A stretch of DNA of 64,000 bases, from contig NC_088795.1 in the NCBI RefSeq assembly GCF_011386835.1, forward strand, positions 98,826,434-98,890,433, in the 5' to 3' direction. The stretch is from Chrysemys picta bellii. Its lineage: Eukaryota; Chordata; Testudines; Emydidae. The position numbers were made by a program, and so were the translations under genes. Below the pieces are notes generated by a model, which ran no database searches, was not told where the DNA came from, and saw only the letters and a program-made list of their open reading frames with translations. The first letter of the stretch is position 1. Every line of letters begins with the position of its first letter. This document shows positions 1 to 10,694 of the stretch, in pieces.

Positions 1-162
1 TTCTGCACTAGCAAGATATTAAAACCCCCAAAAGATACTGTTTGTCACAGGGTCCACTCACCACTAGGAGTGCCTCCTCCTGGCCACTCTAGGGATTAGC
101 TCCTCCCAGGTCCGGGGCCCCCTTTTGCTGCTCACTGCATGCCCTACCACAATGCTCTCTCA
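1..162. other. Unclassified older repeat, left segment
   Basis: No coding signal. Together with 745-872 and 3955-4300 this looks like one older repeat that was later split by the MITE at 163-741 and the hAT nest at 881-3946. Read on the minus strand the pieces join into a purine-rich, LTR-like sequence, but I could not define its ends. This is an inference from continuity across the two insertions. Confidence 0.35.
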
Positions 163-741
163 GGGCATGTCTACGCTACAAACTTAAGTTGACCTATGTT
201 AGGTTGGCTTTCAGCCACCACAGTAATTACTGCGGTGGGTCATGTCCACACTGCCCTTCTTTGACGGTGGTGTCCTCACCAGGACCGCTTCCAACGACTT
301 AAGAGGGGCAGTGTAGTGGGTTGAGAGCCAGGGCTGCCTCCCCTTCTCAGCTCCTCACTGGGAGCCTGTCTGCCCACACCTTCTTAGATCCCCGCTGGGT
401 GCCTGGCTGCCCAGTGGGGAGCTCCACGCCTGGAACCCCAGCTCTAGTTGGAGCCCCCACCCCGGGATGACAGACCTGTGAGCAGATTTCTTGTCGATTT
501 CACGGCTCTGTGAAATTGAAAAGAATGACAGCCAACAGCCCATGTAAGTAACCGGAAGTGTCTACACAGACACTGCATCACTCTAACTCCACTGACATAA
601 GCGCCTCTCATGGAGGTGGAGTTATGTTGGGATAGTAGGGCACTTATATCAGTGGGAGCAAGGCTGTAGTATGTACACTGATATAATTAGGTCGACATAA
701 GCTACCTTACATCAACCTAACTTTGTAGTTTAGTCCAGGCC
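163..741. mobile_element. Harbinger-type MITE, TSD TCA
   Basis: The left end gggcatgtctacgctac is matched in inverted orientation by the right end (tagtccaggcc). Both ends carry subterminal 'gttaggttga'-like inverted blocks. The element is flanked by TCA at 160-162 and 742-744. The interior is non-coding. The TIR resembles that of the autonomous Harbinger at 13916-17967. Confidence 0.75.
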
Positions 742-1187
742 TCAGCCTCTGCAACTCCAGTTACTTTTCGTAACTTGGCCCTCCAGCCAGGTCACCATGC
801 ATATTTCTCCCACAATGTATCAAAGTCTTTCCTTACCAGCAGTCTGAGGCAGTCTTCCCATTCACTGCCCCTATAGTGCCTAGGGTTGCCAACTGTCTAA
901 TTACATAAACCCAACACCCTTGCCCCATCCTCTGACCCTTCCCTTCTCCAAGGCCCTGCCCCCTCTGTCGCTCACTCTCACTCACTTTCACCAGACTGGG
1001 CCGAGGGGTTCGGAGTGTGGGCAGGGGCTTTGGGCTGAGCCTGAGGCAGCGGGTTGGGGTATGGGAGGGGGAGTTCGGGGTGTAGACTCCGGGAGGGAGT
1101 TTGGGTGCGGAAGGGGTCTCAGGGCTGGGGGGCTGGAGTTCAGAACGGGGTTTGGGGTGTGGGCTCTGGGAGGGAGTTTGGGTGCAG

Positions 1188-1772
1188 CAGGGCTGGCTCT
1201 AGGCACCAGTGCTCCAAGCATGTGCTTGGGGAGGCACTTTCCAAGGGGCGGCACTCCGGCTCCTTTTTTTTTTTTTGCGCTTGGGGCGCAAAAAGTCGGG
1301 AGCCGGCCCTGAGCAGAGGTGAGCTGCGGCAGTGGGGGGAGCGGGGAGGGCCGCAGGAAGTAACCCTGGGGGGGGGCAGAGGAACTGCCCCCCACCACCG
1401 CTGCCGCTCCGCTTCTCCCGCCTCGCTCCCAGGCTTGCTGCAAAACAGCTGATTCACGCGGCAAGCCTGGGAGGGAGGGGAGAGAAGCGGAGTGGCGGTG
1501 GCGCGCTCAGGGGAGCAGGCGAAGCGGAAGTGGGCTGCGATGGTGGGGGGCGCGGGGAAGGCCGCAGGAAGTAACCCGGGGGGGGGCAAAGGAACCGCTC
1601 CCCCCCCCAGCTCACCCAAGCGGGGTAGGAGGGGAAATGCGGTGCACCCGGTGGAGGAGGCGGGGTCGGGGATTTGGGGAAGGGGTTGGAATGGGACTGG
1701 GTTGGGGCGGGGCCGGGGGGGCGTGGGAAAAATTTTTTGCTTGGAGCGGCAAAAAAACTTGGAGCCGGCCCT
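1188..1772. mobile_element. hAT-type MITE nested in the 881-3946 element
   Basis: It begins CAGGGCTGGCTCTAGG and ends in the inverted equivalent GAGCCGGCCCT. It is flanked on both sides by the 8-mer gggtgcag (1180-1187 and 1773-1780). The interior has a direct duplication of a 'gccgcaggaagtaaccc' block (about 1351 and 1560). The several overlapping open frames here come from GC-rich composition and are not genes. Confidence 0.78.
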
Positions 1773-2267
1773 GGGTGCAGGAGGGGGCTCAGGGCTGGGG
1801 ATTGGGGTGCAGGAGAGGGTTTGGGGTGCAAGCTCTGGGAGGGAGTTTGGGTGCGGGAGGGGGTTGGGGCAGGAGAAGGGGATTGGGATGCAGGAGGAGG
1901 TTCGGGGTGCAGGCTCTGGCTAGGCGGTGCTTACCTCGGGTGGGCTCCTGGAAGTGGCAGCATGTCCAGCAGTGGCTCCTAGGCTCACGAGCAACCAGGC
2001 GGCTCTGCGCTCTGCCCCTGCCTGCAAGCACTGTCCCCGCAGCTCCCATTGGCCGCCGTTCCCCGTTCCCAGCTAATGGTAGCTGCGGAGTTGGTGCTCG
2101 GAGCTGGGGCAGCATGCAGAGACCCCCTGGCCGCACCTCCTCCTAGGAGCTGCTGCCGGACATGTTGCCACTTCCAGGAGCCGCGCGGAGCCAGGGTAGT
2201 GGCCTAAAATCTCCTGGTTTGGCTTCAGTAGCCTCTGGGAGATCGAGCCTGATTCTGGGAGGGTTGG

Positions 2268-3930
2268 TAGGGTTACCATACGTCCGGATTTTCCCGGACA
2301 TGTCCGGCTTTTGGGGGCTCAAATCCCCGTCCAGGGGGAAATCCCCAAAAGCCGGGCATGTCCGGGAAAATCGGGAGGCTCGGCCGGGGCCTCTTTGTCC
2401 GGGGCCGGGGGCATGGTGCAGGGGGCCGGGCTGGGCGCGGGGCCGGGAGCCGGGGGGCGCGGTGCCGGTCCGGGCCCGCGGAGCCGGGAGCCGGGCCGGG
2501 GTCGGGGTGTGCGCCGGGCCCGCGGGGCTGGGAGCCGGGGGGTGCGCCGGGCCGGGAGCCCGGGTCGGGGAGCCGGGGGGTGCGCCGGGGTCGGGGAGCC
2601 GGGGTCGGGGAGCCGGGGAGTGCGCCGGGGTCGGGGAGCCGGGGCCGGGAGCCGGGGAGTGCGCCGGGGTCGGGGAGCCGGGGAGGGGGCCGGGGTCGGG
2701 GAGCCGGGGGGTGCGCCGGGGTCGGGGAGCCGGGCTGGGAGCCGGGGTCGGGGAGCCGGGGCGTGCGCCGGGGTCGGGGAGCCGGGGTCGGGGAGCCGGG
2801 CTGGGAGCCGGGGTCGGGGAGCCGGGGAGTGCGCCGGGGTCGGGGAGCCGGGCTGGGAGCCGGGGTCGGGGAGCCGGGGCCGGGAGCCGGGGAGTGCGCC
2901 GGGGTCGGGGAGCCGGGGTCGGGGAGCCGGGCTGGGAGCCGGGGTCGGGGAGCCGGGGAGTGCGCCGGGGTCGGGGAGCCGGGCTGGGAGCCGGGGTCGG
3001 GGAGCCGGGGCCGGGGAGCCGGGGCGTGCGCCGGGGTCGGGGAGCCGGGGGGTGCGCCGGGGTCGGGGAGCCGGGGGGTGCGCCGGGGTCGGGGAGCCGG
3101 GGTCGGGGAGCCGGGGAGTGCGCCGGGGTCGGGGAGCCGGGGAGTGCGCCGGGGTCGGGGAGCCGGGCTGGGAGCCGGGGTCGGGGAGCCGGGGCGTGCG
3201 CCGGGGTCGGGGAGCCGGGGCCGGGAGCCGGGGCGTGCGCCGGGGTTGGGGAGCCGGGCTGGGAGCCGGGGTCGGGGAGCCGGGGAGTGCGCCGGGGTCG
3301 GGGAGCCGGGGTCGGGGAGCCGGGGAGTGCGCCGGGGTCGGGGAGCCGGGGTCGGGGAGCCGGGGAGTGCGCCAGGGTCGGGGAGCCGGGCTGGGAGCCG
3401 GGGTCGGGGAGCCGGGGCGTGCGCCGGGGTCGGGGAGCCGGGGCCGGGAGCCGGGGAGTGCGCCGGGGTCGGGGAGCCGGGGTCGGGGAGCCGGGCTGGG
3501 AGCCGGGGTCGGGGAGCCGGGGAGTGCGCTGGGGTCGGGGAGCCGGGGCCGGGAGCCGGGGAGTGCGCCGGGGTCCGGAAGCCGGGGAGTGCGCCGGGGT
3601 CCGGGAGCCGGGGTCGGGGAGCCGGGGGGTGCGCCGGGCCCGCGGGCCCGCGGGGCTGGGAGCCGGGGGGGTGGTCGGTCGGGGCCGGCACCCCAGGGCC
3701 CGAGCCGACCCAGGCTGGAGCCGTGGGGGGACCAGCCTGGGCCGCGCCTCCTCCCCCCCCCCCTTACCTGCTTCAGGCTTCCCGCGAATTAAATGTTCGG
3801 GGGAAGCAGGGGAGGGGGCGGAGACTTTGGGAGGGGGCGGAGTTGGGGGCGTGGGCGTGGGCGGGGCTGGGGGTGGGGCCGGGCCCCCGGGGAGTGTCCT
3901 CCATTTGGAGGCACAAAATATGGTAACCCT
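2268..3930. mobile_element. hAT-type element nested in the 3' end of the 881-3946 element
   Basis: It starts TAGGGTTACCATACGTCCGG and ends ATATGGTAACCCT. It is flanked by the perfect 8-mer agggttgg (2260-2267 and 3931-3938). The same family, with the same TIR and the same 'cccggacatgtcc' subterminal block, recurs at 23994-29693. The middle is taken up by a GC-rich minisatellite. It inserted 16 bp from the end of its host element. Confidence 0.85.
2486..3668. repeat. GC-rich minisatellite (composite 12-14 bp submotifs)
   Basis: Tandem array built from the submotifs ggggtcggggagcc, gggctgggagcc, ggggccgggagcc and ggggagtgcgcc in varying order, with higher-order blocks of roughly 26-52 bp. No stop codon occurs in several frames, so four long overlapping frames (472-620 codons on both strands) exist, all of low-complexity Gly/Arg/Ser/Pro content. 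These are compositional artefacts. The dense runs of four Gs give G-quadruplex potential on the + strand. Confidence 0.93.
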
Positions 3931-3954
3931 AGGGTTGGCAACCCTAACAGTGCC

Positions 3955-4300
3955 ACTTCCCCTGTGGCTGGCAGGGGAACCAGGCTCACCCTCTACTCCA
4001 GGTTCCAGCTCAGGGACCCTCTAGTCAGCAGCCAAGGTCTGTTCCCTCCTAGACTTACTGCTTTTTCCCTGAGCTGCTTCCATACCTTCTGGCTCTCCTC
4101 TGGGTTTGCCAGCCTCACACCTTCTCTTCCTGGGAGTGACTGCACCCTGCTTCCCTGCAGCCCCCTCTGCTATTAGCTTCCGACTCAGCTGGGCTCCCTC
4201 ATTCTGTCAGCCACTTCATTCCCCTCATCTGGGGCCTGTCTGGTAAACTGGCTCCCCTTTTAGCCTACATTAGCCCTTTCAGGGCATGTGAGGGGTGAAC
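3955..4300. other. Unclassified older repeat, right segment
   Basis: Continuation of the sequence at 1-162 and 745-872 after the hAT nest. It is C/T-rich on + and has no credible gene. The end near 4300 is uncertain. Confidence 0.3.
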
Positions 4301-7300
4301 ACACCATCACTCTGTTATTTATGAAAAATGTAAGTCAAAACAAATATACATATATAGATGTCAAAATATCAATATTATCCATCGAAATTCATAAACAAAT
4401 AACACTTGAATCTTGCCAAGCCTACAGATACACTGGGAGGATTTAAAAATACATTGTGGTTTTTGAGGTGATAATACATAAAATGTTTACCTATATGGAT
4501 CTGCTTCTGTATCCAGTAAATCAGCAGCAAACTGGATCTAGATCTGGTTTTCAAAATTCAGGGGTGCTCAGCATTAGGGATCTTGTCTAGGTTTGATACT
4601 GAAATAGAGAACAGCAAAAACATTCCAATTTGGATTCAAATGCATATTGTGTAATTCTCTCCGGAGCTTTGGTTCAGGCCAATGTCTAGTTGGACACAAG
4701 AAGGCACAGAACTTCTTACTGGAAAAAAATCAATGAGATGGGACCATGTAGCAGTTCCCTATCAATTTTTGCAGAAAATGATATGCAACTACCATATCTT
4801 CATTGCAGTTTTCCACGAGCCTGGCTTATTAGGTGCCATCTAGATAAATTCGTGATATGTTTAAGCGTTTTACTTCTGACGTTTCACTGATGGCATCATA
4901 ACTGACTTGGATTGCAGCAGATCTTGTATTACAAGTTGTTCTTAAGATCAAAGTTATCATTTCTTAAGACTTCTCAAGCTAAGTCAAACATTAATGTTTT
5001 CAAAGTAAACTGCACAATTTAAATGTCTGCCAGGTTTTTTTTTTTTTTAATTTTATGTACACCAGTACTCAAATTACTTACCGAGAAAGTTAGTCTTGTG
5101 ATCTGGCACTTGCACTTTGCATTGTCATAATGAGACGTACAATGCTGGCTTTGTCCAAAAAGGTAGTCGTGTCCTTGAAAGCGGTTCAAGTCATTTATAC
5201 ATTCCTTAAAGCATTACACACACAGACACACACACATTTGTGCACCTTCATGTGTTTAAAGGCCCTCTGTCTTAGCACTGGTCATTGTAACTGTACTGAT
5301 TATTATATGAAAAAAATCACAAAACACATCTAATGGCAATGCTTTGTACTGAACTTTCAGACTTTTGTGACTATTTTATATTAATAAGTCCCTTTCTTCC
5401 TTCTCTAATATGAAAATATAATACCACACCTTTCTAATGTTGGAGAAGCTAGGATGTGAATTGGAGGTGTGGCAACAACAATTAAAATGTTTGAGAGTAC
5501 TTTTGTGATACTTTTAGTAAGGTAGGAGACCAAGCATAAAGCACTTCCCTTTACTGCATACTGTCCCAAAGCAAACACAGAGGTGCTGCTGGCTCGTTTG
5601 TTCTGTGCTTGGGTGAGTGTCCTGGTTTCCTGTTATTGTTCCTGTTCTCCCTCATTCCTATCCCCATCACATCCCTTCTATGTGCCTGCATATGCCACTA
5701 AATGCTTTTGTTTACAGGAGGTTACATGTGCTTGGTGTTCCCAGGCAGCTTGTGCCCTTAATCCTCATCCTCTCTTTATGGCAATGCTGTACTCCCACTG
5801 GCCCCCTCACTTGTCTGCCTGCACAACTACACTGTCTATATGCCATGTAAGGGGCACAATATTATGCACTACTATTTTTGAGCAATCTTTGCAGCAGTTT
5901 TTCATACAAGCTGTGGTGGAAACCACAGAGGCAGTGTAACCTACTAGTAAGTGTGTGTTACAGCTGTGCCAGATCTGCAGAGGCTAAATAAGTCTATTAC
6001 AGCCCTGGCACTAGCAGTAGCTGCTTTTTTGCTTTGGAAGTCTCCAGTTCAGTCCCCACTCTGTTGGCCAAGACGATGGTTGCAGCACCACGTGATGACT
6101 TCTGCAAATGTAAACTCCAGCATAGATCTTGCTTGTGGAAACTCCAAAGGAAGAAGTTGTGATGGCACAAAAAGCTGCAGCCTCCCTCCTGCGGTGGAGG
6201 GGGACTCGGAAGGCCAGTTCCATCCAAAAGTGGCCACAGCTGGAAGGAAAGGAGGCAAAAAAGGAAGAATCCATTCATCTCCTCAGTGGCTACTGGCAGA
6301 GCATCTAAAGAGCCTTTAGTGGAACTTAAAGCTATACTTACCCTTCTACAGAGAGCGTGGGGGAGGATGACAGTAGAAACACCAACAGCCTGTGCCAGGC
6401 TTAAATGTCTCATGGCGTAAAGGGGGCACTGCTGGTGTAAGGTGGTGAAATTTGCACTGCCCTCTGCCAGCTTTAGCAAATCTGGCCTCTAGCTTTTTTT
6501 GAAGTGTTAGGACAATCACCCAGTTTGGTATTCTACTCACAGAGCCTTGCTCTCTGACAAATAAACCTAAATTACATGAGGCAGCTCTCTACTTTTTTCC
6601 TATGTATGTAATAAGAAATTTTGCAACTATTACTAATAGGGACCTAGGGATCCCAAAAGTAGTTGATCCCGATAAGTTCTGCCTGTTTCTGTGTACACTG
6701 CTGTGAAGCATTACAAAGTCAGACTCATTCTTATGTTAATCCTTAACCATTTACCTTTGTTAATGTTCTCCTCATTTCTCCAGTGCCCTGATTTGAAGCC
6801 TTATAATAGAACTGGGAATTTACCAATTTACAGCTGCTGTTGAGATGCAAGACTGGGCTGCTGAAGGCACCCAATTGCATCTGCAAACATCTCATGCCAT
6901 GGGGTGGGTGAGGAGGGCTGAGTAAGGGCTCCTCCCATGTTTCCACTGTGTGTATCATGTGAGCAAGGAGACACATTCCTTGTCCAAGAGGCTGAGCACA
7001 CTGCCTCTAAGGTGAGGGGGTGTGGTTGGGGAATCAAATTCAAATGCCTCACTGCTGGGAAGCACAGAGTTGCCAGAAAACCTTAGGGCTGGCTCTCATG
7101 TGTTTGTTAATCATCTGAGACACGATGTTAGTGAAATGGAAGATCTGCATTATATAAATTGCCATAATCAGAGCTCAACAGATCCCTCCCTAACATTTGT
7201 GAACAACTTCCTTAAATGTCCTAAAATCACATGAAGAAGCCATTGTCCATGATTCAGAGAAAGAAGAAGAAAGCAAGCGAGTGATCAATATTATTACTAT

Positions 7301-8100
7301 ATTCTAGTATTGCAAATGCTTGGAAAAGAACCAGATTTCTAACAGAGTTTAAAGTATCAGCCACAATGCATCCTGAACACAGAAGGCCGAAGTCTGATCT
7401 CAGTTATGCTGGTGTAAAAGCGGTGTGTGTCCAATGAAATAAAGATAATTAAATTCTGATAGAATTTCACCCAATCTGATTTAATTTTCTCTTCATTCCT
7501 TAGACATGCCTTCTACTTACAATTGTGTATGTGAATTTCTGTTTTATTGCTTTTAAAGTACAGTTCTTAAATCTGCTCTGTCTTGGTTCAATAATATGCA
7601 GGAGAGGGGGGGAAAGGTGGCTCCACACCACCTTTCCGCTCATGATTCTAAGCCAACTGGGGGGCTGAAAAGATCTTCCACATAATTTAGAGCAGTTAAG
7701 GGCTGCTCTAAGTTACACTACCTAAAGTCAACAGCTGCGGCGGTTAATCTGGAGCATAAAGACTCTTGTCATACCTCTACTCCTTCCCCAAAAAACCTCT
7801 GTACCAGGAAAGGGTGTGGTATAGAGCCAGCTATGCCAACTTTGTGCCATGCAAGGATTCCCTTGTGATGGGGGGAATCCTTGGCTGCCATTTTTAGGTC
7901 AGCTTTCTGGCTGCTCTACACTGCCTCAGCAGCACAAAGAACAGAATTCACAACTGAGGACTGAGCTTTCTACTTGTATTTTGTCTAATGCTTTGGACTC
8001 AGAGTAGGGCTGATCAAAAAAGGGATACATTTTTGCAAAAAATATATGCAATTGTTTTCATCAAAAAATTTCAAAATTCTGCATTATATAGATTTCTATG
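4301..8100. other. No gene seen; AT-rich intergenic or intronic DNA
   Basis: Short open frames occur (for example 5583-5939 + and 5997-6479 -), but none shows a recognisable domain, codon bias or exon structure. Minor features are a T-run at 5034-5048 and a short CA-rich tract near 5217-5239. A moderately GC-rich block at 7600-7920 looks like an old repeat that I cannot classify. Confidence 0.5.
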
Positions 8101-8106
8101 CAAGAA

Positions 8107-8262
8107 TCTCAACATGCTGAGCCTCACAACAGCACTGTATTTACCCCCATTTTAAAGATGGGAAAACCAAGGCACAGAGAGGTCAACTGACTTACTCAAG
8201 GTCACAAAAGAACACTGTGGTAGAGAGGAGTACAGACCCTAGAGTGCCAGACTCCTTGTCCA
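8107..8262 (+). repeat. MIR-type SINE fragment
   Basis: Contains the characteristic core 'cccattttaaagatgggaaa' followed by 'gaggtcaactgacttactca' and 'aaggtcaca', i.e. the MIR core and 3' region in + orientation. Degenerate, as expected for an old amniote SINE. Confidence 0.75.
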
Positions 8263-8369
8263 GATTTTCAGCCACACGATAGTCCCTGTCCTTGTTTCCT
8301 TTCATGTCAGGATAAGAGTTATACCCACCCCTGGAAAACATTGTCTCATTTTTTAAAAGTCTCTCACTG

Positions 8370-8595
8370 TAATGCACTATGAAATACTTTCTAGAAAGTA
8401 TTTTTTTTGTTGAAAAAACAAAACATTTTCAGCCAAAAACCAAAAAAGTTTGGCTTGGGTTTTTGGTTTTCCAGTGAAAAATTTAAAGTTTGAGGACAGC
8501 CAATACTTTCTGGAAAAGTTTTCATTTGGTTGAAAACCCAATTTTCCATTGAAAAAAAGTTGACAGAGAAAGTTTTGTCTAGCTCTACCCAATAA
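8370..8595. repeat. AT-rich degenerate interspersed repeat
   Basis: Repeated 'aaagtttt...gttgaaaa' motifs in both orientations suggest an old inverted-repeat element, with a possibly related piece at 8020-8085. Not classified. The open frame at 8377-8592 is a by-product of the A/T runs. Confidence 0.35.
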
Positions 8596-9369
8596 TATAA
8601 CCCTTGAATCTATAACTTACATTTATATCGAGTTTTTCATCTAGTATAATTCCCTTCTTTACAAATGTAAATACATTATTTAGCTAATGGAATCACCCCA
8701 AGAAGTTCAGGGCACTGGAAAAGGAAAGTAACATTTATTGGTATTAAAGGTGTGTTTTGTTTGTGTGGCTGTAATAACTTTAATATTTGGAGAGGTTAGG
8801 TGGCAGATATCTGGTCAATGCTTTGAAATATTTTAAAAATATGAAAGTAAATAAAGACAAAAAGAGCCTCCAGATTTCTTACAACTCTAAGTCTCCTTCA
8901 GCTCCTCTACCAAGGACCAGGAACTTATCCAAAAGCTCATTGCTAACCAGGCTCACTGAGACAAAAAGGTTTTATTGAACTTTTATTTACCTGGTCCGTC
9001 AGATCACACCTGTTCATGGCAGCATATTATAGCATTATGTAGTTGGTGTGTTTTATGGGAGTGGCATATTGGCTATAAATGTACTCTGCACCTGCAAAGA
9101 ATAAAAAAGTTCACAGTAAATCTTTCTATAAATTAAGAAAATTCAGGCCTTAATCAATAAAGGGGCTTAGATGTTGCCAACGGTGACAGAAAGTCCCTAA
9201 AAAGGGGACACTGGCAACTGAACTGTGGCCCCAGTCATCCCCCGCCACCTCTTCCTCTGAGGCTCTGCCCCCACCCAGTCGCTCCTCTCTGCCCCCTCAC
9301 CCCAAAGTGATGGGGCAAGGGCCCCCTGGCCTCCCCTGTTCCAACGCCTCTGGGTGTTGCAATGCCTAA

Positions 9370-9672
9370 CTTATAGGTGCCTAGAAAATCACTGGCGCAA
9401 CACTGGGATCCACAAAGCCTGAGTTAAGTGCCTTAGCTTCCTTATTCAATGCACAGAGACAGGCACCTTAGAATGGGATCCACAAAAGTCAGCATGCTAA
9501 AGGTGGGGATTCTCCTAAACTAGCCAATGGGAAATACCAATGAGAGTGGGAAGTCCTAAGCCCTACCTCTCTCTCAGAGTTATGCGCCTAAGCCCGGGCT
9601 GCAGGGAGACCCCTATCTCTGCTTGCAATCCACAGCCAGGAACCCTTCTACTGGAGTCAGGAGCTATCATAA
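9370..9672. repeat. Palindromic 'ttaggtgcctaa' repeat, left half
   Basis: Holds 'aacttataggtgcctagaaa' and 'gggatccacaaa' motifs that recur inverted near 11440-11650 ('tttgtggattgcagtgga', 'tttaggtgcctaa'). I read it as the left half of a large palindromic element later interrupted by the SINE and the LTR-like block at 9675-10690. Confidence 0.45.
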
Positions 9673-9674
9673 CT

Positions 9675-9870
9675 ATGGGGGGAGGGATAGGTCAGTGGTT
9701 TGAGCATTGGCCTGCTTAAACCCAGGGTTGTGAGTTCAATCCTTGAGGGCCCCACTTGGGGAATCTGGGGCAAAATCAGTACTTGGTCCTGCTAGTGAAG
9801 GCAGAGGGCTGGACTTGATGACCTTTCAAGGACCCTTCCAGTTCTAGGAGATGGGATATCTCCATTATTA
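9675..9870 (+). repeat. tRNA-derived Pol III SINE of turtle type (CrySINE-like)
   Basis: The Pol III promoter boxes are visible: an A-box-like 'taggtcagtggtttgag' and a B-box-like 'ggttgtgagttcaatcc'. Then comes 'tggacttgatgacctttcaa' and 'cccttccagttcta', the tail shared with CR1-mobilised turtle SINEs. This is one of the main reasons for assigning the window to a turtle. Confidence 0.88.
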
Positions 9871-9887
9871 TTTTTTTTTTAAAGGGA

Positions 9888-10690
9888 AGGGTAACAGCCC
9901 TCCTGTGTACAATACTATAAAATACCTCCTGGCCAGAGATTCCAAAATCCTTTTACCTGTAAAGGGTTAAGAAGCTCAGGTAACCTGGCTGACACCTGAC
10001 CCAAAGGACCAATAAGGGGACAAGATACTCTCAAATCTTTGTGGGGGAAAGGCTTTTGTTTGTGCTTTTTGTTTTTTGGGGGTTGTTCGCTCTTGGGACT
10101 AAGTGGGACCAGACATCAATCCATGCTCTCCAAATCTTCTGAACAAGTCTCTCATATTTCAAACTTGTAAGTAACAGCCAGGCAAGGCGTGTTAGGTTTA
10201 TCTTTGTTTTCTCAACTTGTAAATGTACTTTTTGCTAAAGTGTTTATCTCTGTTTGCTGTAACTTTGAACTTAAGGCTAGAGGGGGTTCCTCTCGGCTCT
10301 TTGAATCTGATTACCCTGTAAAGTTATTTTCCATCCTGATTTTACAGAGATGATTTTTACCTTTTCTTTAATTAAAAACCTTCTTTTTAAGAACCTGATT
10401 GATTTTTCCTTGTTTTAAGATCCAAGGTGTTGGATCTGGACTCACCAGGAACTGGTGGGGGAAAGGAGGAGGGATGGTTAAATTCTCCTTGTGTTAAGAT
10501 CCAAGGGTTTGGATCGGAGTTCACCAGGCAATTGGTGGAGGAGTCTCTCAAGGCTACCCAGGGAAGGGAGTTAGTACTTGGGAGTGGTGGCAACAAAACC
10601 AGATCTAAGCTGGTAGTTAAGCTTAGAGCTTCTCATGCAGGTCCCCACATCTGTACCCTAAAGTTCAGAGTGGGGAAGGAACCTTGACAG
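9888..10690 (+). mobile_element. LTR-like block (possible solo LTR)
   Basis: Single-copy, LTR-like organisation: a TATA-like 'actataaaatacc' near 9927, a T-rich region at 10040-10080, AATTAAAA near 10371, and an internal direct duplication of 'aagatccaagg(t/g)(g/t)ttggatc' (about 10417 and 10497). I see no coding body on either side, so a solo LTR is the simplest reading. The family is not identified and the exact ends are uncertain. Confidence 0.5.
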
Positions 10691-10694
10691 GAGC

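Larger units (their letters stand above)
881..3946. mobile_element. hAT-type non-autonomous element (outer member of nest)
   Basis: It starts TAGGGTTGCCAAC and ends with the inverted match GTTGGCAACCCTA. The flanks are atagtgcc (873-880) and acagtgcc (3947-3954), an 8-bp TSD with one mismatch, as expected for hAT. The interior is G-rich (gggagggagtttgggtgc-like runs), non-coding, and interrupted by two further elements at 1188-1772 and 2268-3930. The element at 55527-56265 is of the same family. Confidence 0.85.

Noticed and set aside
920..1923. Cluster of overlapping frames on both strands
   Set aside because: G-rich hAT interior with no domain or exon structure, spanning element boundaries and internal duplications.
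2162..4024. Very long overlapping frames (472-620 codons) on both strands
   Set aside because: They lie over a GC-rich minisatellite without stop-codon-containing motifs. The content is low-complexity Gly/Arg/Pro/Ser, equally open in several frames, so it is compositional.
5583..6479. Possible host exons (frames of 118-160 codons on both strands)
   Set aside because: No recognisable domain, overlapping frames in both directions, no supporting splice sites or codon pattern.
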